A stretch of 64,000 nt of DNA from NCBI RefSeq assembly GCF_002025705.1, contig NZ_CP018846.1, forward strand, positions 3,587,501-3,651,500, in the 5' to 3' direction. Source of the stretch: Pseudomonas putida (lineage in GTDB: Bacteria; Pseudomonadota; Gammaproteobacteria; Pseudomonadales; Pseudomonadaceae). The notes beneath the pieces were generated by a model. That model saw only the letters and a list, made by a program, of their open reading frames with translations. It was not told where the DNA came from and searched no databases. How positions within the stretch are numbered: position 1 is the first letter of the stretch; every line of letters begins with the position of its first letter. Below, one piece after another: positions 46,993-56,921 of this stretch. The position numbers and the translations under genes are program-made.

Positions 46993-47913
46993 TCAGCTAC
47001 CGCTGCCCTGCCCGACCAGCACCCCGTCGACCTGCTGGCCATACAGGTTGACGCCGTCGTTGGCGTGGAACTTCAGCCGTGTCTTCTCGATGGAACCGTC
47101 CACCAGGCGCGGGTCCTGGGGGCGCTCGTGGCGGTTGACCCAGGCGGCCACGTCCCAGGCTTGCTGATCGCTCAGGCTGCCCGGCTTGCCCAGTGGCATG
47201 TTGTACTTGATGAACGATGCCGCGGTATTGATCCGGTGCATGCCAGCGCCCCAGTTGTAGGAGTCCTTGCCCCAGAGTGGCGGCATCACATATTCACCGG
47301 CCACCTGCTGCCCCTCGCCGTTGTCACCGTGACAGATGGCGCACTGTTCGCGGTAGACCTGCTGGCCGCGCTTGAAGTCGTAGCCGCCTTTTGGCTGTGG
47401 CACCTCGGGGTAGCCGCGACCGGCGATTTCCACAGCAGTGGGCGCCTTGGTCGAAAGCCAGTAGGCGTAAACCGACAATGCGGTCATCTGCGGGCTGTCG
47501 GCAGCTGGCGGCTTGCCGTTCATGCTGAACTGGAAGCAGCCCTGGATGCGCTCGGCAAAGGTGTTCACCTTGTCGTTCTTCTTGCGGTAGGCCGGGTACA
47601 TCGGATAGGCGCCCCACAGCGGCGCTGAGTGCGCCAGGCGGCCCTGGTCGAGGTGGCAATTGCTGCAGTTCATGCCATTGCCCACGGCCTCCGGCATCAG
47701 CCGGCGGGTATCGACGAACAGTGCGTGGCCCTCGCGGACCATCTTGCCAAAGGCGTTGTCCGGCAGCTCGCTTTCGGCAGGCGGTGCGAACTGTGGCGCG
47801 GCATGGGCACCGGGGACCTTCAGTTGCGACTGGTCTTCCATGGCGATGGGCGCCTGGTTGGCAAAGGTATTGCTCGCAGCCAGCAGCAGTAAGGTTGGCA
47901 ACAGGGTTCTCAT
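46993..47913 (-). CDS. tsdA: TsdA-like diheme cytochrome c (thiosulfate dehydrogenase)
   Basis: A 306-residue periplasmic protein. The signal peptide ends near TFA-NQ. There are two heme sites, CSNCH (83-87) and CAICH (191-195). Between them GCFQFSMNG carries Cys126, in the position of the unusual Cys heme ligand of TsdA. The context GAYPMYPAYRKKND and ALSVYAYWLS also fits TsdA. It should couple two thiosulfates to tetrathionate (or the reverse). It overlaps tsdB by four bases. Confidence 0.75.
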   Translation of the reverse strand: MRTLLPTLLLLAASNTFANQAPIAMEDQSQLKVPGAHAAPQFAPPAESELPDNAFGKMVREGHALFVDTRRLMPEAVGNGMNCSNCHLDQGRLAHSAPLWGAYPMYPAYRKKNDKVNTFAERIQGCFQFSMNGKPPAADSPQMTALSVYAYWLSTKAPTAVEIAGRGYPEVPQPKGGYDFKRGQQVYREQCAICHGDNGEGQQVAGEYVMPPLWGKDSYNWGAGMHRINTAASFIKYNMPLGKPGSLSDQQAWDVAAWVNRHERPQDPRLVDGSIEKTRLKFHANDGVNLYGQQVDGVLVGQGSGS

Positions 47914-48560
47914 GGCTTGACCTCCGGGCTGGCGGGTTGGGCGAAGTACTCGGCAATCGCCTTGACTTCGGCGTCGGTCATGGCCTTCGCCACGCCTGCC
48001 ATCAACTGGTTGGGGTCATTGCTGCGGCTGCCATCACGCCAGGCGTTGAGCTGTGCCATCAGGTAGGCAGCAGGCTGCCCGGCCAATGGTGGGAAATGCT
48101 CACCGACGCCGCTGCCGCCCGGGCCATGGCACTGCACGCAACCGGGGATCTGCCGGCTCCAGTCACCGTAGAGGGCCAGGCGTTCGGTGGGGTTGCTTGC
48201 TATTTGCTGGCGGCGCAGGTCTGGGGCAGGATCACCTGGCAGCCCCGCCAGGTAGTGGCTGACGGCCTCGATCTCATCGATGCTCAGGGCTTTGGCCAGC
48301 GGCGCCATGACCGGCTGCTGGCGGCTGCCATTGCGCCAGTCATGCAACTGCTTGCTCAGGTAGCCGGCCGGCAGGCCAGCCAGGCGGGGGAACCCTGCGG
48401 CGGCAACCCCTTTGCCGTCCGGACCATGGCAACCCAGGCAGGCCATGGCGGCGGGGTTGGACCCGCCCTGGGTAAAGACTTTCTGGCCATCGGCGGCATG
48501 CGCCGCGGGCCAGGCCAGGATCAGCAGGCTGCCGATCACGACGCGACTCAACGGTGTCAT
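47910..48560 (-). CDS. tsdB: diheme cytochrome c4-type electron acceptor (TsdB-like)
   Basis: A 216-residue c4-type cytochrome with signal peptide (ends AAHA-AD) and two domains, each with a heme site (CLGCH and CVQCH) and Met ligand regions (PVMAPLAKALS; NQLMAGVAKAMT). The gene order tsdB-tsdA with a four-base overlap matches the TsdBA pairs of other Pseudomonas, where TsdB takes electrons from TsdA. GGAG lies seven bases before ATG 48560. A generic cytochrome c4 is the alternative. Confidence 0.75.
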   Translation of the reverse strand: MTPLSRVVIGSLLILAWPAAHAADGQKVFTQGGSNPAAMACLGCHGPDGKGVAAAGFPRLAGLPAGYLSKQLHDWRNGSRQQPVMAPLAKALSIDEIEAVSHYLAGLPGDPAPDLRRQQIASNPTERLALYGDWSRQIPGCVQCHGPGGSGVGEHFPPLAGQPAAYLMAQLNAWRDGSRSNDPNQLMAGVAKAMTDAEVKAIAEYFAQPASPEVKP

Positions 48561-48705
48561 CACGAATCTCCATTTCTTTTGTTATAAGCTTAGGCTCAAA
48601 AAACATAAGCAAATGGATACTAGCCCTGTAAGGGAATTCGCAACAACGCTCAAGCCGACCAAGGGATGGCTATTGGCCTTTTAACCGAGGATCCGTTGAG
48701 CCAGA

Positions 48706-49065
48706 TCAACTGCCAGAGATGCACTCCGTCGCTGCCGTGCGCACGTCACCCAGGCGCAGCGGGAAGTTGTTCAGGCGCTCATGCAGCTTGATGCTGCTGC
48801 CGCTGCCGCGCTTGTGGATGTCGACCAGCGCTGCCGGCCCGGTGCTTGCCGTGTACTTTTGCGGCACGACAAGGCGCAGGCCGTCACCGCGCTGTTCCTC
48901 GACCAATGGGTCACGGGACTTGGCCAGGTGCGCCTTGACGCAATCGGCATATTCGCGGGGGGTCTTGCCAGACATGACATCCAGGGTTTCATGGGATTGC
49001 TCAAGTTCCGAAACGCTGACACAACCGCCCAGCGCAAGGAACAACGCCGCCACCATCCACTTCAT
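48706..49065 (-). CDS. lipoprotein (119 aa)
   Basis: A 119-residue lipoprotein with signal MKWMVAALFLALGGC and lipobox LGGC. The mature domain has two Cys (EYADCVKAHLA, AATECISGS) that may pair, and a centre VDIHKRGSGSSIKLHERL. It resembles uncharacterised Pseudomonas lipoproteins. The start was trimmed from 49101 to the ATG at 49065. It lies upstream of tsdB but is separated by 145 bp. Confidence 0.8.
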   Translation of the reverse strand: MKWMVAALFLALGGCVSVSELEQSHETLDVMSGKTPREYADCVKAHLAKSRDPLVEEQRGDGLRLVVPQKYTASTGPAALVDIHKRGSGSSIKLHERLNNFPLRLGDVRTAATECISGS

Positions 49066-49224
49066 TTGACGCACCTCGAATGACAAGAGAGCGTAGGACA
49101 ACAGCCAGGCGGTTTTGCTCCCCGTCTTGGCCGTTTTATCTGCCTGGTGCCATCAGGCGCGGCAGCGTAAGCCGACATCGTGGTATCTTTCGCGTTTGCA
49201 GAACCAATCTTTGCGGAGCACCCC

Positions 49225-49527
49225 ATGAAATTCGTACACCAGCGCGAGCACCTCAACGAGGACGATATCGTCGTCATCGAGTGCTCCCAGCGCTGCAACA
49301 TCCGCCTGATGAACGACGCCAATTTCCGCAGCTTCAAGAACGGCGGCCGGCACACCTACCATGGCGGCCACTTCGAGCGCTTCCCGGCCAAGATCACCGT
49401 GCCCAGCACCGGTTTCTGGAACATCACCATCGATACCGTGACCAGCCGCCCGATCTCGGTAACGCGCAAGCCGACCCTGACCCACAAGATCAAGATCATC
49501 CGCCGCTCGTCGTCGAAACTCGGATAA
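49225..49527 (+). CDS. DUF1883 domain-containing protein (100 aa)
   Basis: A 100-residue beta-rich protein starting MKFVHQREHLNEDDIVVIEC, with GGHFERFPAKITVPSTGFWN, the DUF1883 pattern as I know it. GGAG upstream supports ATG 49225. It begins a small run of same-strand genes (49225, 49536, 49728) with short gaps, possibly one operon. Function is unknown. Confidence 0.8.
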   Translation: MKFVHQREHLNEDDIVVIECSQRCNIRLMNDANFRSFKNGGRHTYHGGHFERFPAKITVPSTGFWNITIDTVTSRPISVTRKPTLTHKIKIIRRSSSKLG

Positions 49528-49535
49528 GGCCCACC

Positions 49536-49706
49536 ATGACCCAGAACATCAAATACGTCATCAAGTACAAGCTCGACGGCCAGCGCCGCTGGGACTTCGC
49601 GGTGATGGCAGACGCCTCCCACGAGCAGGCCATGGAAGCCCTGCGCAAGATCCACGGCGAAGACGCCGAGAAGATCAGCGACATCCAGGTGAGCAAAGCA
49701 CTGTAA
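49536..49706 (+). CDS. small conserved protein (56 aa)
   Basis: A 56-residue protein starting MTQNIKYVIKYKLDGQRRWD, acidic towards the end, no membrane segment. It begins nine bases after the DUF1883 stop, so co-translation is likely. No family name is recalled. Confidence 0.7.
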   Translation: MTQNIKYVIKYKLDGQRRWDFAVMADASHEQAMEALRKIHGEDAEKISDIQVSKAL

Positions 49707-49727
49707 GGCAGCAACAAGGAGAAGCGC

Positions 49728-50804
49728 ATGAGCAACTGGCCCGACCGTCGTATCCTCGATCTGCTGGGCATCGAGTTGCCCATTCTCCAGGCGCCAATGG
49801 CCGGTGCCAGCGGTTCGGCCATGGCCATTGCCGTGGCCAGCGCGGGTGGCCTGGGCGCCTTGCCCTGCGCCATGCTCAGCGGCGAGCAGCTGCGTGGCGA
49901 GATCGAAGCGTTTCGCGCCGCCTGCCCTGGCCTGCCACTGAACCTGAACTTCTTCTGCCACCAGCCGCCAGCCCCCGACCCTGAGCGGGATGCCCGCTGG
50001 AAGCAGGCATTGAAACCGTACTACGCCGAAGTCGGCGCCGACTTCGCCGCGCCTACGCCCGTTTCCAATCGCGCCCCCTTCGATGAACAGAGCTGCATGC
50101 TGGTCGAGCAATTGCGACCGGAGGTGGTGAGCTTTCACTTCGGCTTGCCGCAAGCCGCGCTGCTGCGGCGGGTAAAGGCCAGCGGTGCCAAGGTGCTGTC
50201 CAGCGCCACCACGGTAGAAGAAGCGCTGTGGCTCGAAGCCAACGGCTGCGATGCAATCATCGCCATGGGCTATGAAGCCGGCGGCCATCGCGGCATGTTC
50301 CTCAGCGACGACATCACCAGCCAGATCGGCACCTTCGCCCTGGTGCCGCAGATCGCCGATGCGGTGCGGCTGCCGGTGATCGCTGCTGGCGGCATCGGCG
50401 ACCACCGTGGCTTGGTGGCAGCCCTGGCACTGGGCGCCAGCGCGGTGCAAATCGGCACGGCCTACCTGTTCTGCCCGCAAGCCAAGGTCTCCCCTGCCCA
50501 CCGCCGGGCATTGGACAGCGCACCGGCCAGCGACACGGCGTTGACCAACCTGTTCACCGGGCGCCCGGCGCGTGGCATCAACAACCGCATCATGCGCGAG
50601 CTGGGGCCGATGAGCGAACTGGCGCCACGCTTCCCTCTGGCCGGCGGCGCTCTGATGCCACTGCGGGCGATTACCGATGCCCAAGGCAACAGCGATTTCA
50701 GCAACCTGTGGTCGGGGCAGGCATTGCGCCTGGGCCGGCATATGCCGGCTGAGCAGCTGACCCGGGAGATTGCTTCAAAGGCATTGGCGCAGATTGCTCG
50801 ATAA
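49728..50804 (+). CDS. nitronate monooxygenase (2-nitropropane dioxygenase type)
   Basis: A 358-residue FMN-dependent TIM-barrel enzyme. Motifs are PILQAPMAGASG, GYEAGGHRG (FMN site), IAAGGIGDHRGLVAALALGA and TAYLFCPQAK. It oxidises toxic alkyl nitronates such as propionate-3-nitronate. AAGGAG lies before the ATG, and it closes the short run starting with DUF1883. Confidence 0.9.
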   Translation: MSNWPDRRILDLLGIELPILQAPMAGASGSAMAIAVASAGGLGALPCAMLSGEQLRGEIEAFRAACPGLPLNLNFFCHQPPAPDPERDARWKQALKPYYAEVGADFAAPTPVSNRAPFDEQSCMLVEQLRPEVVSFHFGLPQAALLRRVKASGAKVLSSATTVEEALWLEANGCDAIIAMGYEAGGHRGMFLSDDITSQIGTFALVPQIADAVRLPVIAAGGIGDHRGLVAALALGASAVQIGTAYLFCPQAKVSPAHRRALDSAPASDTALTNLFTGRPARGINNRIMRELGPMSELAPRFPLAGGALMPLRAITDAQGNSDFSNLWSGQALRLGRHMPAEQLTREIASKALAQIAR

Positions 50805-50820
50805 GGTTTTCATCCAGTGC

Positions 50821-50864
50821 CGGCCTCTTCGCGGCGGTTCGACGCGAAGAGGCCAGCACTGCCA
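50821..50864. repeat. REP palindrome after the nitronate monooxygenase gene
   Basis: GCCGGCCTCTTCGCGGCGG-TT-CGACGCGAAGAGGCCAGC forms a near-perfect hairpin. It could serve as the transcript end. Confidence 0.75.
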
Positions 50865-50919
50865 ATACCTGACTCCCAGGTTATAACTCCTCCTCCAGCC
50901 CCTTCCCGACAAATGGCTT

Positions 50920-50947
50920 ATCGCTATATAGTTCACACCATAACGAT
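50920..50947 (+). promoter_or_regulatory. ModE-like operator upstream of modA
   Basis: Half-sites ATCGCTAT (50920-50927) and ATAACGAT (50940-50947) are inverted with a 12-base spacer, the layout of the E. coli ModE site. It lies 24 bp before the modA start and would repress the operon when molybdate is plentiful. Confidence 0.65.
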
Positions 50948-50949
50948 AA

Positions 50950-51728
<779 letters not shown>

Positions 51729-51729
<1 letters not shown>

Positions 51730-52409
51730 TGCCACTGGACGCCAGTGACTTCGGCGCGGTCTGGCTGACCATCAAACTGGCCAGCCTGACCACGCTGATC
51801 CTGCTGATCGTCGGCACGCCCATCGCCTGGTGGCTGGCGCGCACGCGCTCGTGGCTACGCGGGCCGGTGGGCGCGGTGGTGGCGTTGCCACTGGTGCTGC
51901 CACCGACGGTGATCGGCTTCTACCTGCTGATCGCCCTCGGCCCGCACGGCTGGCTCGGCCAGGCGACCCAGGCATTGGGCCTGGGTACCGTGGTATTCAG
52001 CTTCACGGGCCTGGTGATCGGCTCGACGGTGTACTCCATGCCGTTCGTGGTGCAGCCGCTGCAAAACGCTTTCGGGGCCATCGGCCAGCGCCCGCTGGAA
52101 GTGGCCGCGACCCTGCGTGCCAGCCCCTGGGACACCTTCGTCCATGTGGTGCTGCCGCTGGCCCGCCCCGGTTTCGTCACCGCAGGCATCCTCGGCTTTG
52201 CCCATACCGTGGGCGAATTCGGCGTGGTGTTGATGATCGGTGGCAATATCCCCGACAAGACCCGTGTGGTCTCGGTGCAGATCTTCGATCACGTCGAGGC
52301 CATGGAATATTCGCAAGCTCACTGGCTGGCCGGTGCCATGCTGGTGTTCTCGTTCCTCGTGCTGCTCCTGCTTTACGCTGGGCGCCGTAGCAAGGCGGGC
52401 TGGAGCTGA
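51729..52409 (+). CDS. modB: molybdate ABC transporter permease
   Basis: A 226-residue permease with about five helices. The EAA loop is seen in [25 protein letters not shown]. It overlaps modA by one base and precedes modC by one base, so coupling is tight. Confidence 0.95.
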
Positions 52410-52410
52410 A

Positions 52411-53502
52411 ATGACCGGATCAATTGTGGCGCGCCTGCAACTGGCGCGCGACGACTTCACCCTTGATGTCGACCTGCAACTGCCCGGGCGCGGCATCAGC
52501 GCGCTGTTTGGCCACTCCGGCTCGGGAAAGACTTCGTGCCTGCGCTGCCTGGCCGGCCTGGAGCGGGCAGCCAGTGCGTATATCGAGGTCAACGGTGAGG
52601 TCTGGGAAGACAGCACCCGTGGCCACTTCCTGGCACCGCACCTGCGCCCGGTGGGCTACGTGTTTCAGGAGGCCAGCCTGTTCCCGCACCTGTCGGTGCG
52701 CGGCAATCTGGAGTTCGGCTGGCGGCGCATCGCCGTGGCCGAGCGCAAGGTCAGCCTCGACCAGGCATGCCAGCTGCTGGGCATCGGCCACCTGCTCGAA
52801 CGCAAGCCGGCCACCTTGTCGGGCGGCGAGGCACAACGGGTCGGCATTGCCCGGGCATTGCTCAGCAGCCCGCGGTTGCTGCTGATGGACGAGCCGCTGG
52901 CGGCACTCGACGGGCCACGCAAGCGCGAGATCCTGCCGTACCTCGAACGCCTGCACGACGAACTGGACATCCCGCTGGTGTACGTCAGCCATGCCCAGGA
53001 CGAAGTGGCGCGGCTGGCCGACCACCTGGTGCTGCTGGAGCAAGGCCGGGCCATGGCCAGCGGGCCGATCGGCGAGACTTTGGCCCGCCTTGACCTGTCA
53101 CTGGCCCAGGGCGAGGACGCCGGGGTGGTCTTCGAGGGCATGGTCGTCGGCCATGATCCGCACTACGACCTGCTCGACCTGCGCCTGCCCGGCAGTGACG
53201 CGCCGTTGCTGCGCATTGCCCATCCGGCGCACAGCATGGGCAGCACCTTGCGAGTCAAGGTCCAGGCCCGCGATGTGAGCCTGGCCCTGCGCGCCGACAG
53301 TACCTCAAGCATTCTCAACCGCCTGCCGGTGCGGGTGCGCGAAACGCGCCCGGCGGACAACCCGGCACATGTGCTGGTGAGCCTGGATGCCGGTGGCAAT
53401 GCCTTGCTGGCACGCATCACCCGCTTCTCGGCAGACCAGCTTGACCTGCACACGGGCCAGGCGCTGTTCGCGCAAATCAAGTCGGTGGCACTACTGGGCT
53501 GA
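52411..53502 (+). CDS. modC: molybdate ABC transporter ATP-binding protein
   Basis: A 363-residue ATPase. Walker [10 protein letters not shown], signature [16 protein letters not shown] and Walker [14 protein letters not shown] form the ABC domain. The C-terminal Mop/TOBE domain is at about 295-363. The ATG at 52411 lies one base past the modB stop; the longer ORF to 52240 is only a shadow in modB. Confidence 0.95.
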   Translation: MTGSIVARLQLARDDFTLDVDLQLPGRGISALFGHSGSGKTSCLRCLAGLERAASAYIEVNGEVWEDSTRGHFLAPHLRPVGYVFQEASLFPHLSVRGNLEFGWRRIAVAERKVSLDQACQLLGIGHLLERKPATLSGGEAQRVGIARALLSSPRLLLMDEPLAALDGPRKREILPYLERLHDELDIPLVYVSHAQDEVARLADHLVLLEQGRAMASGPIGETLARLDLSLAQGEDAGVVFEGMVVGHDPHYDLLDLRLPGSDAPLLRIAHPAHSMGSTLRVKVQARDVSLALRADSTSSILNRLPVRVRETRPADNPAHVLVSLDAGGNALLARITRFSADQLDLHTGQALFAQIKSVALLG

Positions 53503-53559
53503 GCATGATCGAAGCGGCTGTTGTCCATTGATCAGTGACCTGATCGAGGCCTGCCGCCG

Positions 53560-54582
53560 ATGCTCGACTGCCCTCTGCCACCCAGCCTGCACTATGTCGA
53601 CGACAGCCAGCCGGGCCTGACCCGGCGTCGCTGGCGCGACCGCTTCATCTACCTCGATGCCCAGGGGCAGCGCGTGCGCGACAGCGAAACCCTGGCGCGC
53701 ATCGCCGCGCTAGTGATCCCGCCCGCCTACACCGATGTGTGGATCTGCAGCGACCCGCAAGGCCACCTGCAAGCCACCGGCCGCGACGCTCGCGGTCGCA
53801 AACAGTACCGCTATCACGCCCAGTGGCGCGAACTGCGCGACCAGCACAAGTACGGGCGCATGCTGGCCTTTGCCCAGGCCCTGCCAAAACTGCGCGCACA
53901 ACTGCAAGCACACCTGGCCCGCCCAGGCCTGGATCGAGAAAAAGTCATGGCGCTGGTGGTGAGCCTGCTCGACCACACGCTGATCCGCATTGGCAACCAG
54001 CGCTACCTGCGCGACAACCAGTCCTATGGGCTGACCACCTTGCGCAATCGCCACGTTCAGGTACAGGGCAGCACCGTGCGCTTCCATTTCCGCGGCAAGC
54101 GCGGGGTGGAGCACAATGTCACGCTGCGTGACCGGCGCCTGGCCAACCTGCTCAAGCGCTGCATGGAACTGCCCGGGCAGGCGCTGTTTCAGTATCTGGA
54201 TGACGACGGCCAGCGGCACAGCATTGGCTCGAGCGAGGTCAACCAGTACCTGCAGCAGCTGACCGGTGCCGATTTCACCGCCAAGGACTACCGCACCTGG
54301 GCCGGCAGCAGCCTGGCCCTGAGCCTGCTCAGGCCGCTGGCCTGGGAGCCGGAGAGCGAAGCCAAACGCCAGGTCGCGACCATCGTCAAACAGGTGGCTG
54401 CACGCCTGGGCAACACCCCGGCGGTGTGCCGGCGCTGCTATATCCACCCTGCCGTACTCGAGCATTATGCCCTGGGGCGCCTGGCCGATTTGCCTGGGCG
54501 CCGCGTGCGCAAGGGGCTGGATGCCGAAGAGGTGGCCTTGTTGTTGTTTCTCCAGGCCCTGGAAGCAAAATCCGATGATTGA
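53560..54582 (+). CDS. DNA topoisomerase IB
   Basis: A 340-residue poxvirus-type topoisomerase IB. It relaxes supercoils through a 3'-phosphotyrosine. Recognisable parts are the N-terminal RRRWRDRFIYLDAQG, DVWICSDPQGHLQATGRDARGRKQYRYH, IGNQRY, FHFRGKRGVEH, FTAKDYRTWAGS and the candidate nucleophile in RRCYIHPAVL near residue 290. It starts 57 bp after modC. Such small TopIB enzymes are scattered among Pseudomonas genomes. Confidence 0.92.
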   Translation: MLDCPLPPSLHYVDDSQPGLTRRRWRDRFIYLDAQGQRVRDSETLARIAALVIPPAYTDVWICSDPQGHLQATGRDARGRKQYRYHAQWRELRDQHKYGRMLAFAQALPKLRAQLQAHLARPGLDREKVMALVVSLLDHTLIRIGNQRYLRDNQSYGLTTLRNRHVQVQGSTVRFHFRGKRGVEHNVTLRDRRLANLLKRCMELPGQALFQYLDDDGQRHSIGSSEVNQYLQQLTGADFTAKDYRTWAGSSLALSLLRPLAWEPESEAKRQVATIVKQVAARLGNTPAVCRRCYIHPAVLEHYALGRLADLPGRRVRKGLDAEEVALLLFLQALEAKSDD

Positions 54583-54760
54583 GCCGAACTATTCACCCCA
54601 TCATGCAGAGAAATTTCCCATTAAGGCCGAAGCCCCCTATTCTTGCCATCGAGCACCTTCGCCGACACGCTTAACAGCATTTACCTCGGCACCTGCGACT
54701 AAAGACACGCAACAGAATTTGTCTTTCGGGGAATTACTATCCGCCGAAAGCGTCTTTAAT

Positions 54761-54836
54761 GAGAAGGAAGAGGGACAAGCTCCCACCGCTGCGGCCCAAT
54801 GGCCCGACGGATTTCTACATCACCAAGGAGAACTAC
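54761..54836 (+). promoter_or_regulatory. rsmE leader with repeated GGA motifs
   Basis: GGA triplets occur at 54766, 54773, 54809 and 54827, the last in the Shine-Dalgarno AAGGAG. CsrA/RsmA proteins bind GGA in loops, so autoregulation of this leader is plausible. The rest of 54583-54836 is without a gene. Confidence 0.45.
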
Positions 54837-55034
54837 ATGCTGATACTCACCCGTAAGGTTGGCGAAAGCATCGTCATCAACGATGACATCAAAGTCACCA
54901 TTCTGGGCGTAAAAGGGATGCAGGTGAGGATTGGCATCGATGCACCAAAGGATGTTCAGGTGCACCGTGAAGAGATCTTCAAGCGCATCCAGGCCGGCAG
55001 CCCGGCCCCGGAAAAGCACGACGACCAACACTGA
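54837..55034 (+). CDS. rsmE: carbon storage regulator CsrA/Rsm family, RsmE-like
   Basis: A 65-residue RNA-binding dimer that blocks ribosome access at GGA sites. [32 protein letters not shown] and VHREEIF are all present. The tail [10 protein letters not shown] is long and His/Asp-rich, as in the RsmE branch of Pseudomonas; hence the symbol. Neighbourhood (after topoisomerase IB) agrees with my recollection of the P. putida rsmE locus. Confidence 0.9.
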   Translation: MLILTRKVGESIVINDDIKVTILGVKGMQVRIGIDAPKDVQVHREEIFKRIQAGSPAPEKHDDQH

Positions 55035-55104
55035 CCTGAGCGCCTCGCTTCAAGCCGCACGGACGCGCTTGATCGAATGGCCGGCGCAAGCCGCTACCTG
55101 AACC

Positions 55105-55458
55105 TCAGGTGCCGAGCAGCTCGCGCACCTTGGCGATCAACTTGTCCATGTCGAACGGCTTGTCGAAGACTGCAGCGAAAAGCTCCGGGCGCCCTTGGCT
55201 GGCCTGGGCGCCGCTCATGAGGATCACCGGCAAATCAGGCAGCTCCAGTTCGTCGCGAATCGCCCGCACCAGTTCCTCACCATTGAGTACCGGCATCATG
55301 TAGTCGGTGATCACCAACTCCACACGCTTTTCCTTCAGCGCCTCCAGGGCCTTGCGCCCGTTGCTCGCCTTTTCCACCAGAAAGCCTTCGTCCTCCAGAG
55401 CAAAGCCGAGGATATCGGCGATCAGGTATTCGTCATCGACGATCAGGATTGTGTTCAT
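55105..55458 (-). CDS. single-domain response regulator (CheY-like)
   Basis: A 117-residue receiver with no output domain. Acid pocket D8-D9, phosphoacceptor D52 in VITDYMMP, and Lys in FDKPF near 99 are conserved. Most likely it receives phosphate from the kinase two genes upstream. It follows the KaiC-like gene by 12 bp. Confidence 0.9.
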   Translation of the reverse strand: MNTILIVDDEYLIADILGFALEDEGFLVEKASNGRKALEALKEKRVELVITDYMMPVLNGEELVRAIRDELELPDLPVILMSGAQASQGRPELFAAVFDKPFDMDKLIAKVRELLGT

Positions 55459-55470
55459 CGGCAGGCTCCC

Positions 55471-56916
55471 TCAGCCACCCCCTTGCGGCACAGGAGTACC
55501 CGAAAGCACGCCGCAGGCACCCTCGAACGCCTTGCGCAGGCTGATGCCCTGCGGCCCGATATGCAGCTCGTGCAATGCGGGGTCGTGGTGACTGTCACGC
55601 ACTTTCAGGATCGACAGCATGCGCCGCAACTGCGAGTCCAGTTCAACGAAGCGCATCAGCATGAGGTTGTCGACGATGCTCGACAGGTCCGGCGCCGGGG
55701 CGGTGATTTCCGAGCCGAAGATATCGCGCATTTCCCAGGTGAGCATGACGCTGACATCCCGCGCCCGCAGCTCGCCGGCCAAGGCCCGGAAGAACGCATT
55801 GAGCCGCGCCGGGTCGGTCGCCAGGCGGCTGAATGCGCCCAGGCTGTCGATCAGTACGCGCTTGCTGCCCTGCTGCTCGACATGCTTGAGCAAACGCGCA
55901 CCAACCTGATCCAGCAGGCCTTCGGTGGTCGGTTGCCAGCACAGCTGCAAAGCGCCCGTACGCTCCTGAGCGGCAAAGTCGTAGCCCAGCGATGCAGCCT
56001 TCAGCCGCAGCCTGGCGGGCGTTTCGTAAAAGCCAAAATGCAAGGCCGGCTGCTCGGCGCTGGCTGCCGCCAGAAACGCCAGGCCCAGGGAGGTCTTGCC
56101 GATCCCCGAGGGCCCCATCAGCAGGCTCACCGAGCCCAGCGTCAGGCCCCCGCCCAGCATTTCATCCAATGCTTCGACACCCGTGGAAACCCGGCTCATG
56201 GAGGCCGAACCGAGCTGAGTGGGGTGACTGTAGAGCGCCTCCAGGCGCGGGTATACGTGCATCCCTGATTCATCGATCAGGCACTCGTGACGCCCGGACA
56301 ATGCACCGCTGCCCCGCGTCTTGCGCAACTGCACGTGGCGCACCGCTCGGCTACCAACTAACTGCTCGCCCAACTCGATCACGCCGTCGACCATGGTGTG
56401 TTCCGGGCTGTTGTCGTCGAGCCGAGCACTGGTCAGCAACAGCACGGTACAACCGGCAAAGGCCGCATGCCCCTGCAGTTCCGAGACGAACTTCTTGGTA
56501 TCCAGGGCGGTTTCCGCACGCACCCGGGCATTGAGCACCCCATCGACGATCAGCAGGCTGGCCTGTTGCCTGCCGATTTCCTGGCGCAGCAACTTGACCA
56601 CTGCATCGAGCCCTTCCTGTTCCAGGGTATCGAAGGCACTGACGAACTGGATCTGGTCACCGACCAGGGCCGGGTCGAAGAACTCGAGGGTCGCCAGGTA
56701 CTGGAACAAGCGCTCGTGGGACTCGGCGAGCAAGGTCGCCACCAGCACCTTGCCACCGTCGCGCACATGGCTGCAGGCCAACTGGTTGGCGAGGATGGTC
56801 TTGCCCGCGCCGGGCGGCCCCTGGACGATATAGGAAGCACCCGCCACCAGGCCGCCCTTGAGCAGCGCATCGAGCCCCTCGATCCCCGTGACCAGCCGCT
56901 TGAGTGCCTGCACCAT
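55471..56916 (-). CDS. KaiC-like double-domain RecA/ATPase
   Basis: A 481-residue protein with two KaiC-type domains. P-loops are GPPGAGKT at 33-40 and GPSGIGKT at 268-275; each is followed by a glutamate segment (ATLLAESHERL; GFYETPARLRL). DE-box-like LLIVDGVLN and RVLIDSLGAF are seen. Length is near cyanobacterial KaiC, but kaiA and kaiB are absent. It lies between the PAS kinase (5 bp gap) and the receiver. Such operons in non-cyanobacteria are linked to stress or signalling; a clock role is not implied. Confidence 0.88.
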   Translation of the reverse strand: MVQALKRLVTGIEGLDALLKGGLVAGASYIVQGPPGAGKTILANQLACSHVRDGGKVLVATLLAESHERLFQYLATLEFFDPALVGDQIQFVSAFDTLEQEGLDAVVKLLRQEIGRQQASLLIVDGVLNARVRAETALDTKKFVSELQGHAAFAGCTVLLLTSARLDDNSPEHTMVDGVIELGEQLVGSRAVRHVQLRKTRGSGALSGRHECLIDESGMHVYPRLEALYSHPTQLGSASMSRVSTGVEALDEMLGGGLTLGSVSLLMGPSGIGKTSLGLAFLAAASAEQPALHFGFYETPARLRLKAASLGYDFAAQERTGALQLCWQPTTEGLLDQVGARLLKHVEQQGSKRVLIDSLGAFSRLATDPARLNAFFRALAGELRARDVSVMLTWEMRDIFGSEITAPAPDLSSIVDNLMLMRFVELDSQLRRMLSILKVRDSHHDPALHELHIGPQGISLRKAFEGACGVLSGTPVPQGGG

Positions 56917-56921
56917 GGTGG

